A stretch of 64,000 bases of DNA, from positions 6,765,501 to 6,829,500 of the forward strand of contig NC_091971.1 in NCBI RefSeq assembly GCF_036711975.1. The letters run 5' to 3'. Both the position numbers and the translations under genes were made by a program. The notes below the pieces were generated by a model. It was given only the letters and a program-made list of their open reading frames with translations, was not told where the DNA came from and did not search any database. Shown piece after piece: positions 50,201-60,579 of the stretch (position 1 is the stretch's first letter; every line of letters begins with the position of its first letter). The DNA comes from Onthophagus taurus. Taxonomy: Eukaryota > Arthropoda > Insecta > Coleoptera > Scarabaeidae.

Positions 50201-53200
50201 TGGCCTACACTCACGGAAACCATGCAATAACGTGACTACAATAATCATCCACCCCCCAAAGCCCCATTCTAAACTTTATAATACAATAATGCAATAACGA
50301 ATTATTCACATACAAAAAAAATAAAGTCTAAAATAACACCTGATGCTCAATAATACTCAGTAAAATAAGGAAGATTTATGTAATGTGAAGGATGGAAAAC
50401 GGAAACACCGGATATGAGGTCTCATCGTTCATCGCCACTTCCGGTCACCGAGCAACATAGCGGCGGCAATTAATTATTAGGGATGCCATGAAATCCGCAG
50501 ACCATGACAGAGCTCACCGACAATTATAAGATAATCGGTTTAAAAAAGGTGTAAAAAATTAATTTGAAAATAATAAAATTGCATTTTCCGGTAATTTTAA
50601 CTTTTCCATTATTAAAGTTAAACGATCAATTTAATACGAAATCAATTAAATAAGAGAAACGCGCCCAATCAAATCGTTAAATCCCGTGGGAAGAATTAAA
50701 GTAAAGATGAAAAAATGAGCACGAAGTGACAGGAAGGCAGCTTCTTTTGTAATTAAACGAAGCGGAAACTCGGTCTCGTCCACTATCTCCGTAATTATTC
50801 GATCTAAATAATTATTGCAATCGAAGATCTATAGAAACGAATGCGGCGAATGAACGTAATTAAAGAGATGTATAATTTCCGTGGTACACTTACTATTTAT
50901 AGTTATAATATATTATTATATATATTATTACTAATAGTAATTCCACATTTATATATACAATTTAAGTAAAACGTAACTATAATCGGCGTTTTTTTTAATC
51001 TAAATATAGACGTGCTTAAAATGTCAAATTGGGCCTAATAAAAAAGTACGAAGTGGGCCTTGACAATGCCTCTCGCTCAATTGTTTCTAACCTGCACGTT
51101 TCAATGTCAACAATGTTACTCGAATGGTACGTTTAGAATTAGATAATGCATATAAAATTAAGCAAGAACGAATGCATCCTGCATTAAAAGCAATTAATTA
51201 AAGAATTTATTTCTTTGCAATTTAAAATGGAGATATTTTTAGAAAACGAAACAACTATTATCTGGCTCGTTGGTCTAGGGGTATGATTTTCGCTTAGGGT
51301 GCGAGAGGTCCCGGGTTCAAATCCCGGACGAGCCCACAATTTTTTTTTTTTTAATCTCTTTAAATTTATTTATAAATTATTATTAATAATTAAAATAATA
51401 ATAAAAAAAATTTACTAAATAAAAGCATATAAAATAAAGCCTCTGTTATAATAATGTAGGTCACATCTTTCTACTAAGAATTTTAAATCAATCCCATTGT
51501 GGTAATGTATAACGGCGCCAACTGTGGGAACAAAATAATAAAAGTAAAACGTCCGCGACGCTTAACTTTCTGGGGAATGAGATCAGCTACAAACATAGAA
51601 TTAATCATAATTCATATCTTTAAAGATAATTCCTTTAAGAAACGAATTCCTTTTAGTCTATGTTTGTGTGTACATAATATTATACTTTATGCCATCCTTT
51701 TAACGCTTGGTAAATACATATGTGTTTGGTTTAGAAGAGAATAAACACTCACCCATCACTCCTAATTGTTGCGGCGTTAAATGAGCACCATCTCCTCCTC
51801 CGCCAATCTCTTGCAGCTGACCCAAACCGCCACTTGCTAAACTAGCCGACGCCAAAGAAGTTTTTTCACTTATTATTGAACTTTGTCTAACTGTTACTCG
51901 ATCACTATATCCACTATAACCGACGCTTCTTCGTCCACTACTTGCTTGACTAAATACATCTAAAAAAGAAATTATAATCACAATATTATCTTAATGCGAT
52001 TCTTATGGTTATAATAATAAACTTTTTTTATCTATAAAGAAATAGAAGAGTTGTTGTACCAAATTGCTTTTTATATCAAATAATAACAAACATTCTTGTT
52101 TGGTTATCTTTAAGTTTGTAAATTATAAAACATTAGAAATTGTTTGTAAAGGTAGCATGAAACTTTAATGTTTTGAACCTTCTAAAGCATCATATTCCTT
52201 AACGTTCTAAAAAGTTCCATTTCAATTTGACAGTTACGATTTGACAAGTGACATACTTCAATTAATTTGACAGTTGTTAACCTAGCTTTTTTAAATTACA
52301 TATTTTTGGGTCAATACATTTTTAATATCATTATTACTAATAATGATATGGAATAAATTTATTTATATCTGAAAAAAAATATATATAATTTGTCATCTCA
52401 AACGAAATTAAAGCACCATTACATCGAAAAATGTATAAACTCTTATACATAAATAAACAAGACATTTTTTAAATTTTTTTCTTAAAATAAACCAAATCTT
52501 CCATAATCTTAAGTATAACACAATCTTAAATTTTATCATTAAACTTAGTATTATCATTTCTAAATATAAAAATGCGTCGCATAAACTTCGCAAGGACGTG
52601 TGATATATTAAATAACAACTCAATGAAACAACCCGTTTCAACCTTGACAAGCAATTCTATCCCCGGAGATATAATTTATTAAATAATCTTATTTACCAAC
52701 TTTTTTTGAATTAAATTTTTTTTCTCCTGCCGTATAGTCAACCGAATACACACAACAACACAAACAGTTATCCAAACTCAATGGTGACATCTCAAGGTGA
52801 AATGGAGAAGTAACAAAATTATGATACAAACAACAGAAATTGTAACAATCAAAGGTCATGGGGGAATATTAAAATATAATGAGAAGAAAATGCCTTCTTA
52901 AAATAATTAATCGATCTTTTTATGTTAATAATTAATCTTGATTACCTCCGTTTGGACTCCTGACGCCAGAATTTCGAGTGTTTCTCTTTACAAAAACACT
53001 TCTCCTATATCTTGCTGGGTCAACAATTTGCTTCTTTCTTCGCATATACCGAGCTAAAACCCCTAATAAAGCAACACCGGTTGTAACAGAAACAACAACA
53101 ACCTGTAATCGAATACACAAAAGCATTAAATTACAACCATACCATAAACAAACACAACATCATTTTTACCTTTTGGGTCGTTGTAAGCGTATACCTATCC

Positions 53201-53265
53201 GGTAACAACCTTTTGGCTTGCTTTAAATGTTCAACAACGAGATTTAAATGTGCAAGTAAAGACAT
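32241..53265 (-). CDS. Miga: Mitoguardin, mitochondrial outer-membrane protein
   Basis: In animals Mitoguardin promotes mitochondrial fusion and contacts with the ER, and its C-terminal domain binds lipids. Exons in coding order: 53170-53265, 52946-53102, 51753-51959, 33455-33744, 32241-33068; 525 residues, the family's usual size. Seen: a hydrophobic segment VVVVSVTTGVALLGVLARYM at residues 33-52 followed by RRKK, a signal-anchor layout; a Ser-rich linker; then the conserved body with ETSINYWEDALAAY, GFCRDLQQLLDSALELQER, CEYLAKLHCVRLGFQHLL, AYFVDAGRQILADLLLYADK and the C-terminal domain through DGKNWREIEEELSSKGVK. Identified by its likeness to MIGA/FAM73. The third intron is 18 kb and contains Unzipped and tRNA-Pro on the other strand. 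Its 3' end lies about 430 bases from the ferrochelatase start on the same strand. Confidence 0.93.
35506..35643. mobile_element. Short MITE with about 30-bp terminal inverted repeats
   Basis: The left end AGGCCCACTTTTACCATCCT followed by CCTGATAAA is complementary to the right end TTTATCAAGAAGTGGTAAAA followed by GTGGGCCT. The element is 138 bp with no coding potential. The target duplication is not clear (AT-rich flanks). Confidence 0.8.
35768..35795. repeat. GC-core repeat, palindromic copy
   Basis: GCCTCGGTCGCAAGCGACCG is a palindrome around GGTCGC-AA-GCGACC; TGGTTTAAT follows, as in the copy near 43795. Confidence 0.7.
43780..43925. repeat. Two GC-core repeat copies in the Mitoguardin intron
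   Basis: AGCCACAAGCGACCTCGG with TTTAATTAG near 43787 and CGTCTGCAAGCGACC near 43900, with GCCGAGGTGCTATAATATG between them, the same order of words as in the 8.6-8.9 kb pair. Confidence 0.7.
44841..45226 (+). other. Possible untranslated leader exon of Unzipped
   Basis: A GC-rich stretch (44850-45060) with runs of GAC triplets ends in a strong donor (AAAAT|GTAAGTATT) at 45227, on the Unzipped strand and 1.2 kb before its coding exon. A short open frame inside has no recognisable product. It could be a leader exon or simply a conserved control region. Confidence 0.3.
45950..45983 (+). promoter_or_regulatory. TATA box and initiator, candidate Unzipped promoter
   Basis: TATAAAAAG starts at 45950, and an insect-type initiator TCAGCT has its A at 45981, 31 bases downstream, the classical spacing. 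The start codon of Unzipped lies about 490 bases further on, behind an acceptor (TTTTCCAG) ending at 46456, so an untranslated first exon would be spliced to it. Confidence 0.5.
46467..47903 (+). CDS. uzip: Unzipped, GPI-anchored cell-adhesion protein
   Basis: Cell-surface adhesion protein known in Drosophila from axon-glia development. Exons 46467-46656 and 46708-47903, joined in phase 1; 461 residues. Seen: signal peptide MKVSLFTIFLLIIHQSSS; LEQLVTSTTLSW near the mature start; IYVCRAKQNTFWVAGHLRPY; GELLVETEPIKYEMIDVKYE; TVIGYNYTYKLYWGHGHG; LIPGTAVNVTLKGIYVEADL; FGPVYFLHNNSFVPT, then a run of 18 Thr before RRTT; and a C-terminal hydrophobic tail (NMLTFIAISVHLLRV) with no following charges, as expected for GPI addition. 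These blocks and the Thr-rich stalk match Drosophila Unzipped in order. Several NxT sites suggest glycosylation. The whole gene lies in a Mitoguardin intron on the opposite strand. Confidence 0.93.
48576..48581 (+). terminator. Polyadenylation signal of Unzipped (candidate)
   Basis: AATAAA about 670 bases after the stop; other AT-rich words lie nearer, so the site is not certain. Confidence 0.4.
48600..51263. other. Mitoguardin intron between Unzipped and tRNA-Pro
   Basis: Mostly AT-rich. A stretch around 49240-49400 reads, on the minus strand, as a degenerate GKPRKRC-like tail of a retrotransposon, which is weak. At 50040-50220 there is a markedly GC-rich patch (CGACGCCGCGGTGCCGCCGC) with no open product. 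Short complementary TGGGCCT/AGGCCCA words near 51030-51062 resemble the ends of the 35506 element but are too short to call. Confidence 0.45.
51264..51335 (+). tRNA. tRNA-Pro, anticodon AGG
   Basis: A 72-base cloverleaf. The acceptor GGCTCGT pairs with ACGAGCC (C discriminator). The D-arm region TGGTCTAGGGG is also the A box. The anticodon stem TCGC/GCGA holds loop TTAGGGT with anticodon AGG. The T arm CCGGG/CCCGG with TTCAAAT contains the B box GGTTCAAATCC. There is no intron and no encoded CCA. A long T run from 51340 is a pol III terminator. It lies within the Mitoguardin intron on the opposite strand. Confidence 0.97.
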
Positions 53266-54229
53266 TGTGCTTATTAGTTAAGTGTTAATGTGAATGGTGT
53301 ATCGCGGCTTTTAGGTTAGGACTAAACTTAACGTGATTAACATCAACTTGGTGGAATAAACTGAACTTGAACGCGAACTGTTTGCACTTATTTGATAAAC
53401 GGTGAGGTTCTTATAGGAATCATTTCGATTGTGACGTTAAATTAAAAATCGCGGTTATACTCTGCTTGAGTTTAAGGTTAACTATTTTATCGACATGAGT
53501 GAGGAGGTTAGTAATAATGATGTGAAGTTAGTTTTTTAAGATAATGTTATTAAAAATGTTATTAATAATTATTGATTATAAATTAAAAAAATTTATAATT
53601 TATATTAAATAAGGATTTTAAAGAAATGTATTAATTAACGATTTTAATTTTAATGTGTTAAAATTTATTGTTGAAGACAATGTTATGGTAATAATGTTGT
53701 TATCATACCCGAAAATAGGACACGAGGATAACAAAGTTTATATTGCTATTTATATCGTTATTTATAATTATAATCATAAACGTTTTTGAATTTATTGATA
53801 ACCTCGAGAAGATGGGTGTTTACGGAACTCTCCGCTAGTTGTCGCTAAAAACGTAAATATTTTTATATAAGTCTTAGGACCTCGAAGTTCACTAATTTAG
53901 AACTCCCACTTAAATAACTCTCACCTAAAAAACTTTTTGATTCAGTCGTGTTAATAAAATCGGATTGTGTAATTGATTAGTTTTAGAGCGTTTGATTAAA
54001 AATGCTCCCTTCGTTCTTAAATAAGTGTGGGGTCGGATCCCAGTGCGGAAAAACTATGACTATTTCGATATCAACTCGTTTAAAAGGGACTATTTTTTGT
54101 AATCTGTGACATAATACTTTCAAGAAAACGAAATAGAAGAAGGACCCACACCAAATAACACTAGGACTAAAACGGAAATTAATCAAATTATAACCACAAA
54201 AAATTTTTAAACCATTTTGTATACAATAA
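53266..54229. promoter_or_regulatory. Divergent promoter region, Mitoguardin / Cables
   Basis: The 0.96 kb between the start codons of two genes facing away from each other must hold both start regions and both leaders. It is AT-rich; no TATA box at a convincing position was found, which is common for broadly expressed genes. Confidence 0.5.
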
Positions 54230-57200
54230 ATGGCAACTTCTCTTAAAAGGAACAGCAGTCGAAGACGCCTTGCAGCAATAACGTTCCTATCGAACATCTC
54301 TTTGGACGGTAGCTATCGTGATACACGTCTATCCCTTTTACCAAGAAACGGAGCAATCACAAAACCAGATCAATTTAACGAGGTTCTTATTGAAGAATCA
54401 GACGATGGTTTTAGCGATTGCGAACCAAACTATGGCAAACCACGGGAATATGCAAAGAAAAAGTTTAAATCTAAAGCTTATAGTTCAGATGCGGTTTCCT
54501 TAAGTTCCGATTCTGAAAGTGTTGTTACTCCAGTTAAAAGTAATCAAGACGAAAATGTACCAAAAAGTACACCTAGTAAAGATAGGTACGACAAAAACAT
54601 AAATTTTAATCGCAATAGCCAAAAAAAATTTTGTTTCTAGATATTCCGAGCCTGTACAAGAGAAAAAAGTCAGTTTAAGACGTAAAATTGGTGGACCGCA
54701 AGTATCTTTGGGTAACGATAACGATAGACATCATGCTAGCAGTACAGAAAGCTTGACGCTTCTAAATGGTACTGTATTTACTTATCTTTAAGTATTATCT
54801 TTAAAGATAAGAACAAAAAAAAATGCTATTGTTGTCTATTTTTATTTTTGTTGTTTTTTAAAATCTTTTTATAATTACATCTGACAAGATTAAAATTTAC
54901 GTTAATCATCTTATCTGGATAAGATCCTTTTAAATTCTCAAAAACATGACAAGATCTACATGTATTTATAAATACAAAATCAAGATGAGCTAATTTGGGC
55001 TTTTAACTATAAACAAAGCATAAAGAGTTGTTAAATGGGTCTCATTAAAAATATAAAAATAACCAACAACTACATAAATAGCTTGTGAAAGTGTAAAATC
55101 GTTAAAAATTGACAATGTAAAGAAGTAAACAAAGCGTTTGAAGATTCAAAACAAAGCAGAACAATAAATTTTCTTATGCAATAAACGCACTATGTGTTTT
55201 TGCATTGTTATTTATGTGGTTTTTTAAAAATAATAAATGTTATTGTCTTGAGAACAATGGATTATAATTTTTATGATATAAAAAAAAATAAGAAAATAGT
55301 TATTTTTCGCTTTGTTTTATTATCATGATTTGAAATCACTTAATAAAAATTTGATTTTGCAACAAAATTGTTATTCAGCATCTAAAGCTCAGAGAAAAGC
55401 ATGATAAAAGTGAACCATTCTTGGAAGATCTGTATTTGAACTATTGGAATATGCATTTTCTTGCAGTTTAGAATTTAGCCAGAGTAATTCCAAACGTTTT
55501 CTTACAGTTTAATGTTTTTTCAGTGAAAGTCCAGAAATTCTCTTGTAATTTAGAATACTACCAGTATAATTCCTGAATTTATCTTGTAGTTTAAAGCTTG
55601 GTCAATGCAATTTCAAGTATTTTATTGCAGTTCTTCTTCTAAGTTAGAACTTGGCCAGTGTAATTCCAAATATTTTCTTGTGATTTGAAGATAACTTAGT
55701 GTAATTCCAGACTTCTCTTTGCAATTTAGAACTTGACCAGTGCAATTTCAGACTGCTACCTGCATTTTGGAAATTACCCAGTGTAATTCCAAACTAATTC
55801 TTTCAATTTAGAACTTCGCCAGTCTAACTTCAGAGTTTTTCTTACAATTTAGAACTTGGACAGTGTAATTCCAAACATTTTCTTGTGATCTAGAACTTGG
55901 TCAGTGTAATTCTAGAGTTCTTCTTGCAATTTAGAACTTGTCCAGTGTAATTACAGAAGTCTTACCTTATTTATTATATATTTACAAACATTTAAACAAA
56001 TTTGTATTTATTAAAATATTTTTTGTAGCTATGTCAAGGTTGGTGAAAGTTTTTTTTTAAAGAAATGACTAAATAATATTTATTGCCTAATATTATTCAA
56101 TAAATTGAGTCATTTTATTCACTTAAAATAAATATTAATAATCGGTTTTAACTGGTTATGATTAAGCAATAAAATTCTAACACTTAATAACCATTCAATC
56201 AAAATCCCACTGATTCAAATCTACTTAGAATATAAAACAAAAATTTGGCACGATGACGCGTTTAAAATAATTGTTTTATTTTCGATAACGATCCTAATCG
56301 CTTATTTATAATAAGAGAAAGAGCGAATTTAATTTTTTTTTGTGTTTCTTTTTATTAATTAGTACGTACAAAACCTGGTTCGGCCCCAGCAGCTATTCCT
56401 GAAGATATTATCACCTCAGAAACGAAATTCGTCGATCCAAAACGTTATAAATTTAATAACGAAAGGATCGTGATGGTTTCTTCGAAATATCTACCGTTTT
56501 ATGTCTGCTCAATAATTCCTTATGTGAAAAATCTACGTACTTCACGGTAAAAAAATAATAAAAAAATTAAAATTAATAAATAATTACATTTTATTGTAAT
56601 GTTTAGACCGGAAATAAGAAGGGAAATTAACCGGAAACGAAATACTTCGGGTACTCGACCTCTTTCGGTTGTTGGAGAACTTGCAGATCCATTCGATGCT
56701 TTTGGGATTAGAAAAAATTTAGATGGACAAGTAACTAATAAAAAATAAAAATGTTGTGTAATATTGATTTTATTAAATATTTTTAGGAAGTTTCTTACGG
56801 AGAATTATTAGTCCCGTCTCGAGCAGTTAAGGATTTCCGAGATAGGAAGTGCAACTCGACGGATGAGGTGCAATTAAGAAAAAACGGGAAATTGCCACAT
56901 CAAGCAATAGCAAGGTGCTTAAAACTTCCCATTTATCCCATTTTTCGTTTAATTTTCAGCCACTTTTTTTCTTAGAAATATTATTAATAATATTTTGTTA
57001 AATAATTTTCGAAATCTTTCCAGGACAAAAGTAATAACGTGGCAGCCTGATTATAAATGGTAATAAATTATTTTCAAAAAGCTTAAAATGAAAAATTTTT
57101 GTAGATATTTTTTTAATGCATCCCCTTTTTTAGCTTTTACTTTTTATTAACAAATTTAATTGAATTAAAACTAACAACTTTATCACTAGAACTAACACTA

Positions 57201-58080
57201 TCACTATACCTGTGTGTTATTTGTAGTGCTAGTGTTATTTCTAGTGATACTGGTAATGTTAGTTCTAGTTTTAGTTTAATACCGGCTGTGAAAGCCTTCG
57301 TACTTATAACAAATTTACTATTTTCAAACTAAATTAAAATGAAGCTTAAAACAATTATTTATTTATATCTCTTTTTTCTTAAAAGGTGTTTCTCGTACGA
57401 TCAATCTGCCCAAAAAGCAACGGCTCACGTTTTGGCAACATCCCCACCAAGCGACATTAAAAAGGAAGACGATGTAACATTCTCAACATTAATTTATCAC
57501 CCAAATCTTCTCGACGATCCTGAATTAATCGCTGGGAAACACCGAACTTTATTAACTTTCACTTCTTATATGACATCCATCATCGATTATGTCCGACCTT
57601 CCGATTTAAAGAAGGAAATTAACGACAAATTTAAAGAAAAATTCCCTCACGTACAATTAACTCTAAGTAAATTAAGAAGGTAAATAAATTAATTCTTTAA
57701 TTAGTTGATTAAATTAATTCATTTATTTTTGCAGTTTAAAAAAAGAAATGCGTAAAATAGCCAAATTAGAACCAGGAATTGATTTATTATCGGTAGCCCA
57801 AGCATATGTTTACTTTGAAAAACTCATCTTACGCGGCTTAATCAACAAACAAAACCGAAAATTGTGCGCAGCTGCGAGTTTATTACTTTCAGCAAAACTC
57901 AACGATGTTAAAGGTGACATTTTAAGGGGATTATTGGATCGAATTGAAGCTGTTTTTCGTGTAAACCGTAAAGAGTTGGTTAACGCGGAATTTGCGGTCC
58001 TTGTCGCCCTCGAATTTGGACTACATGTGCCCACGTGGGAGGTACACCCGCATTATCAGCGTTTATTGTACGAATCCTGA
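54230..58080 (+). CDS. Cables: Cables, Cdk5 and Abl enzyme substrate
   Basis: Adaptor that links cyclin-dependent kinases to Abl-type tyrosine kinases, with a C-terminal cyclin-like fold. Exons by phase: 54230-54585, 54641-54768, 56363-56546, 56607-56730, 56787-56914, 57024-57059, 57386-57679, 57735-58080; 531 residues. Seen: an N-terminal [19 protein letters not shown] motif, a Ser-rich region, [15 protein letters not shown], then the conserved end with [80 protein letters not shown] (cyclin box) and [20 protein letters not shown]. These match vertebrate CABLES1/2 closely. The exon at 57024-57059 has only 36 bases ([10 protein letters not shown]). One intron holds a minisatellite and another a hairpin repeat. 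Confidence 0.94.
55440..55965. repeat. Minisatellite of about 42-bp units in a Cables intron
   Basis: Degenerate units built on TTCTTGCAATTTAGAACTTG then CCAGTGTAATTCCAGA follow one another about a dozen times between Cables exons 54768 and 56363. The units differ at many positions, so the array is old. Confidence 0.85.
57170..57290. repeat. CTAGAAC-family hairpin in a Cables intron
   Basis: CACTAGAACTAACACTATCA is followed about 30 bases later by GTGCTAGTGTTATTTCTAGT and then GTTAGTTCTAGTTTTAG, complementary arms of the family found at 15565, 28110 and 4186. A fifth trace (AATACTAGAACTAGAAAG) lies near 61340. Confidence 0.75.
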
Positions 58081-58193
58081 CCATGGTTAACCGTGTTCAA
58101 TAGATCTCCAAATAATTTTGGTTGGATCAATAATTATGGATCGTGTATTTGCGATGATGCGAGTTTTATTTTAAACTGAAAGATAACATAACA

Positions 58194-58199
58194 AATAAA
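58194..58199 (+). terminator. Polyadenylation signal of Cables (candidate)
   Basis: AATAAA about 115 bases after the stop codon. Confidence 0.55.
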
Positions 58200-59248
58200 A
58201 GATGAAGTTATAATGAGTTTATGAAAAATTATCTGTAATAGGTACTGTGATAGTAAAAAAATTAAAAGAACACTTCTTAGAATTTTTGGAACGTTTATGA
58301 AATTATGAATCTTTAAATTGGACCTATTTAGTATTAGTTCTTAAAATTTTTGCATGAAATAATATCATTAACGTGATATAACGTTGTTATATTATTTGAC
58401 ATTGACTTAACTTTGAAGTTATGAATTTTTTATTAAAAATGTGTAAAAATATATGCGTTAACACCTTTAAAACTTGTGTAATGTAATAACTTAAGAATCA
58501 AACGCAGTACTTATCGTATCTCAAATTTGAAACATAAAAATGTACAACACAAAACGTAATCTTTGATACATTTTTTAATGTTCTAAGAAAGCATCGAATT
58601 AAATATAGTTAGTTTATTTTCGTTTGATCATTACCTCATTTAGAAGAAAATTTTAATCTTCCAGGATGTAGTGATTGAACTCTGGAAATAAATGTACTCT
58701 TTTTACTTTGTAGATATACGAGTTAATACAAATTAATGATATTTACGGAGTGATATTTTATAAGGTAATGTACTTAAAGTTTAAGATTTTTTCTCTTGTA
58801 AATAAGGCCAACTTTTGTTGTTATTTCCTATTTTATGATTTTCCGATTACTTTTGTCGTCCTGTGTGTTAACTAATATTATTGTTCCTTTTTCGAGTATT
58901 TATGTCACAGTTATTTACTTGGTAATGTAACCCTAAAATACAGTAAAACATAAAATTATATTACAAAAATTATTTTATTTCGTAATTCCCGCCCTAGTAA
59001 CATTTAACGCTAAAAGTTTAAACCAAGTTCAAATTTAAAAAGGTTAAAAACTTTCTTTTTAAGATTTTAAATTTCCCGGGTAAATTTTTCTACCCCTCTA
59101 CATAGGCAATCGCCGTCGATCCCCACCACTTTTTCTAATATCAGATCAAAAAAGGCTTTGATATAAAAGTGTGGCACGTGTCGTGTGTTGTTTTTATTAA
59201 ATTTATTAATTGTTATGGATTTGTGAGCGCTTTAAACTAACGGAAATC
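58200..59248. other. Gap between Cables and Neuroguidin
   Basis: AT-rich; no gene seen. The last 250 bases before the Neuroguidin start should hold its promoter; no TATA box is obvious. Confidence 0.5.
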
Positions 59249-60579
59249 ATGGTACAGGTACGTTGCAACTAAATTCTTGCAAAAAAGCACGCGGAATTTA
59301 CTGGTTATAGTTAAAATCCGCGAAAAACTACCCCTATTTTTTCTGACGGGGTCGCGAAAAAACATGGCGAACAAATTTTTCTACCAAACGTCCGATTGAA
59401 CTTCTATTGTTTCTTAATCAACATCTCAAGTTACCTAAGTTTTCTAACCTCAAATTAATTCTTAATTAATACCATGTGTTTATTTTTAATTTATTAAAGT
59501 TTATTAACATAAAAATTAATTTGATTTTATTATTTAATTATCATAATTAGATGTATTGATTGATTTTTTGCGAAAAATTTCGAAATGTTTTATTATTTAT
59601 TAAAATAAAATTGTGAGGTTATGTTGTTGTTTTATTACAATAAATTTGACATTTAATTTTAATTAATTTACTTATTTTTTTTATTTAGGCACCTGATATA
59701 GAGATGGATCACTCCGATCTTCCCCAAGCCTTAGTACTCCTCTCTGAAATGAATGTAAGCGCCCAACATGTAGCAACATTAGTAGACAACATGTTGCAAC
59801 GTGTAAGAAATGGTGAATTAACGACAGATCAAGGATTAAGTTTTCTCGAAATGAAATACAACATGCTTTTAAGTTACTTAATTAATTTAACGTACGTTGT
59901 TTTAAGAAAATGTTCTGGAGAAAAAATCGAAGACGATCCGTGTATCGATCGATTAATTGAAATACGAACGGTTTTAGAAAAAATAAGACCAATTGATCAC
60001 AAACTTAAATATCAAATCGATAAATTAGTTAAGACTGCTGTTACGGGCACAACTGCCAACGATCCTACCGCTTTTAAAGCGAACCCCGAAAATTTAATTG
60101 GCAAAAACGATGAAAGTTCAGAAGAAGACGATTCGGAAAATGTCGATGAAGATAGAAGTAAAAACGTTTATGTTCCCCCAAAATTAGCGGCTGTTCATTA
60201 CACAGAAGAAAACTCGCACGAACGAAATAAACGTCTTCAAGAACGCAATAAAAAACAATTATTATCTTCCTCGATTATGCAAGATTTACGCGAAGAATAT
60301 TTGGATGTTCCCATTGAAATCTCGCAAAGTAGTCGGGCTCAACAAATCGTGAATAAGCAACAACAAGAACGAGAGGCGTATGAAGAGGAGTATTTGACTC
60401 GTTTGCCGGTTAATAAATCTGAGAAACACGCAAGGCGTAAATTGAGTACGTTGGGTACTTTGGGTGATGAAATAACGGACTTTGGGGGCCCGGCAAAGAA
60501 ACGACGAAAGAGTTCTTCCAGTAATAAAAAGGGTAAGAGTAAGGGGAAGAAAAATTTTAAACGAAAGAGGTTTCATTGA
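59249..60579 (+). CDS. Ngdn: Neuroguidin, Sas10/Utp3-family ribosome-biogenesis and translation factor
   Basis: Relatives act in small-subunit rRNA processing (yeast Lcp5) and as an eIF4E-binding translational repressor (vertebrates). Exons 59249-59257 (only MVQ) and 59689-60579, joined in phase 0; 299 residues, close to the vertebrate length. Seen: N-terminal Sas10/C1D region (GLSFLEMKYNMLLSYLINLT, then RLIEIRTVLEKIRPIDHKLK and YQIDKLVKTAVTG), an acidic Ser/Glu stretch, NVYVPPKLAAVHYTEE, the RLQERNKKQLLSSSIMQDLR helix and a Lys/Arg-rich tail ending KRKRFH, likely nuclear/nucleolar signals. A start at the inner ATG at 59704 would also give a full domain; I prefer 59249 because of the good donor GTACGT and matching phase. 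Confidence 0.93.

Noticed and set aside
51020-51066. Complementary TGGGCCT words near the tRNA gene
   Set aside because: Too short, and the spacing does not fit the MITE at 35506-35643; cannot be told from chance.
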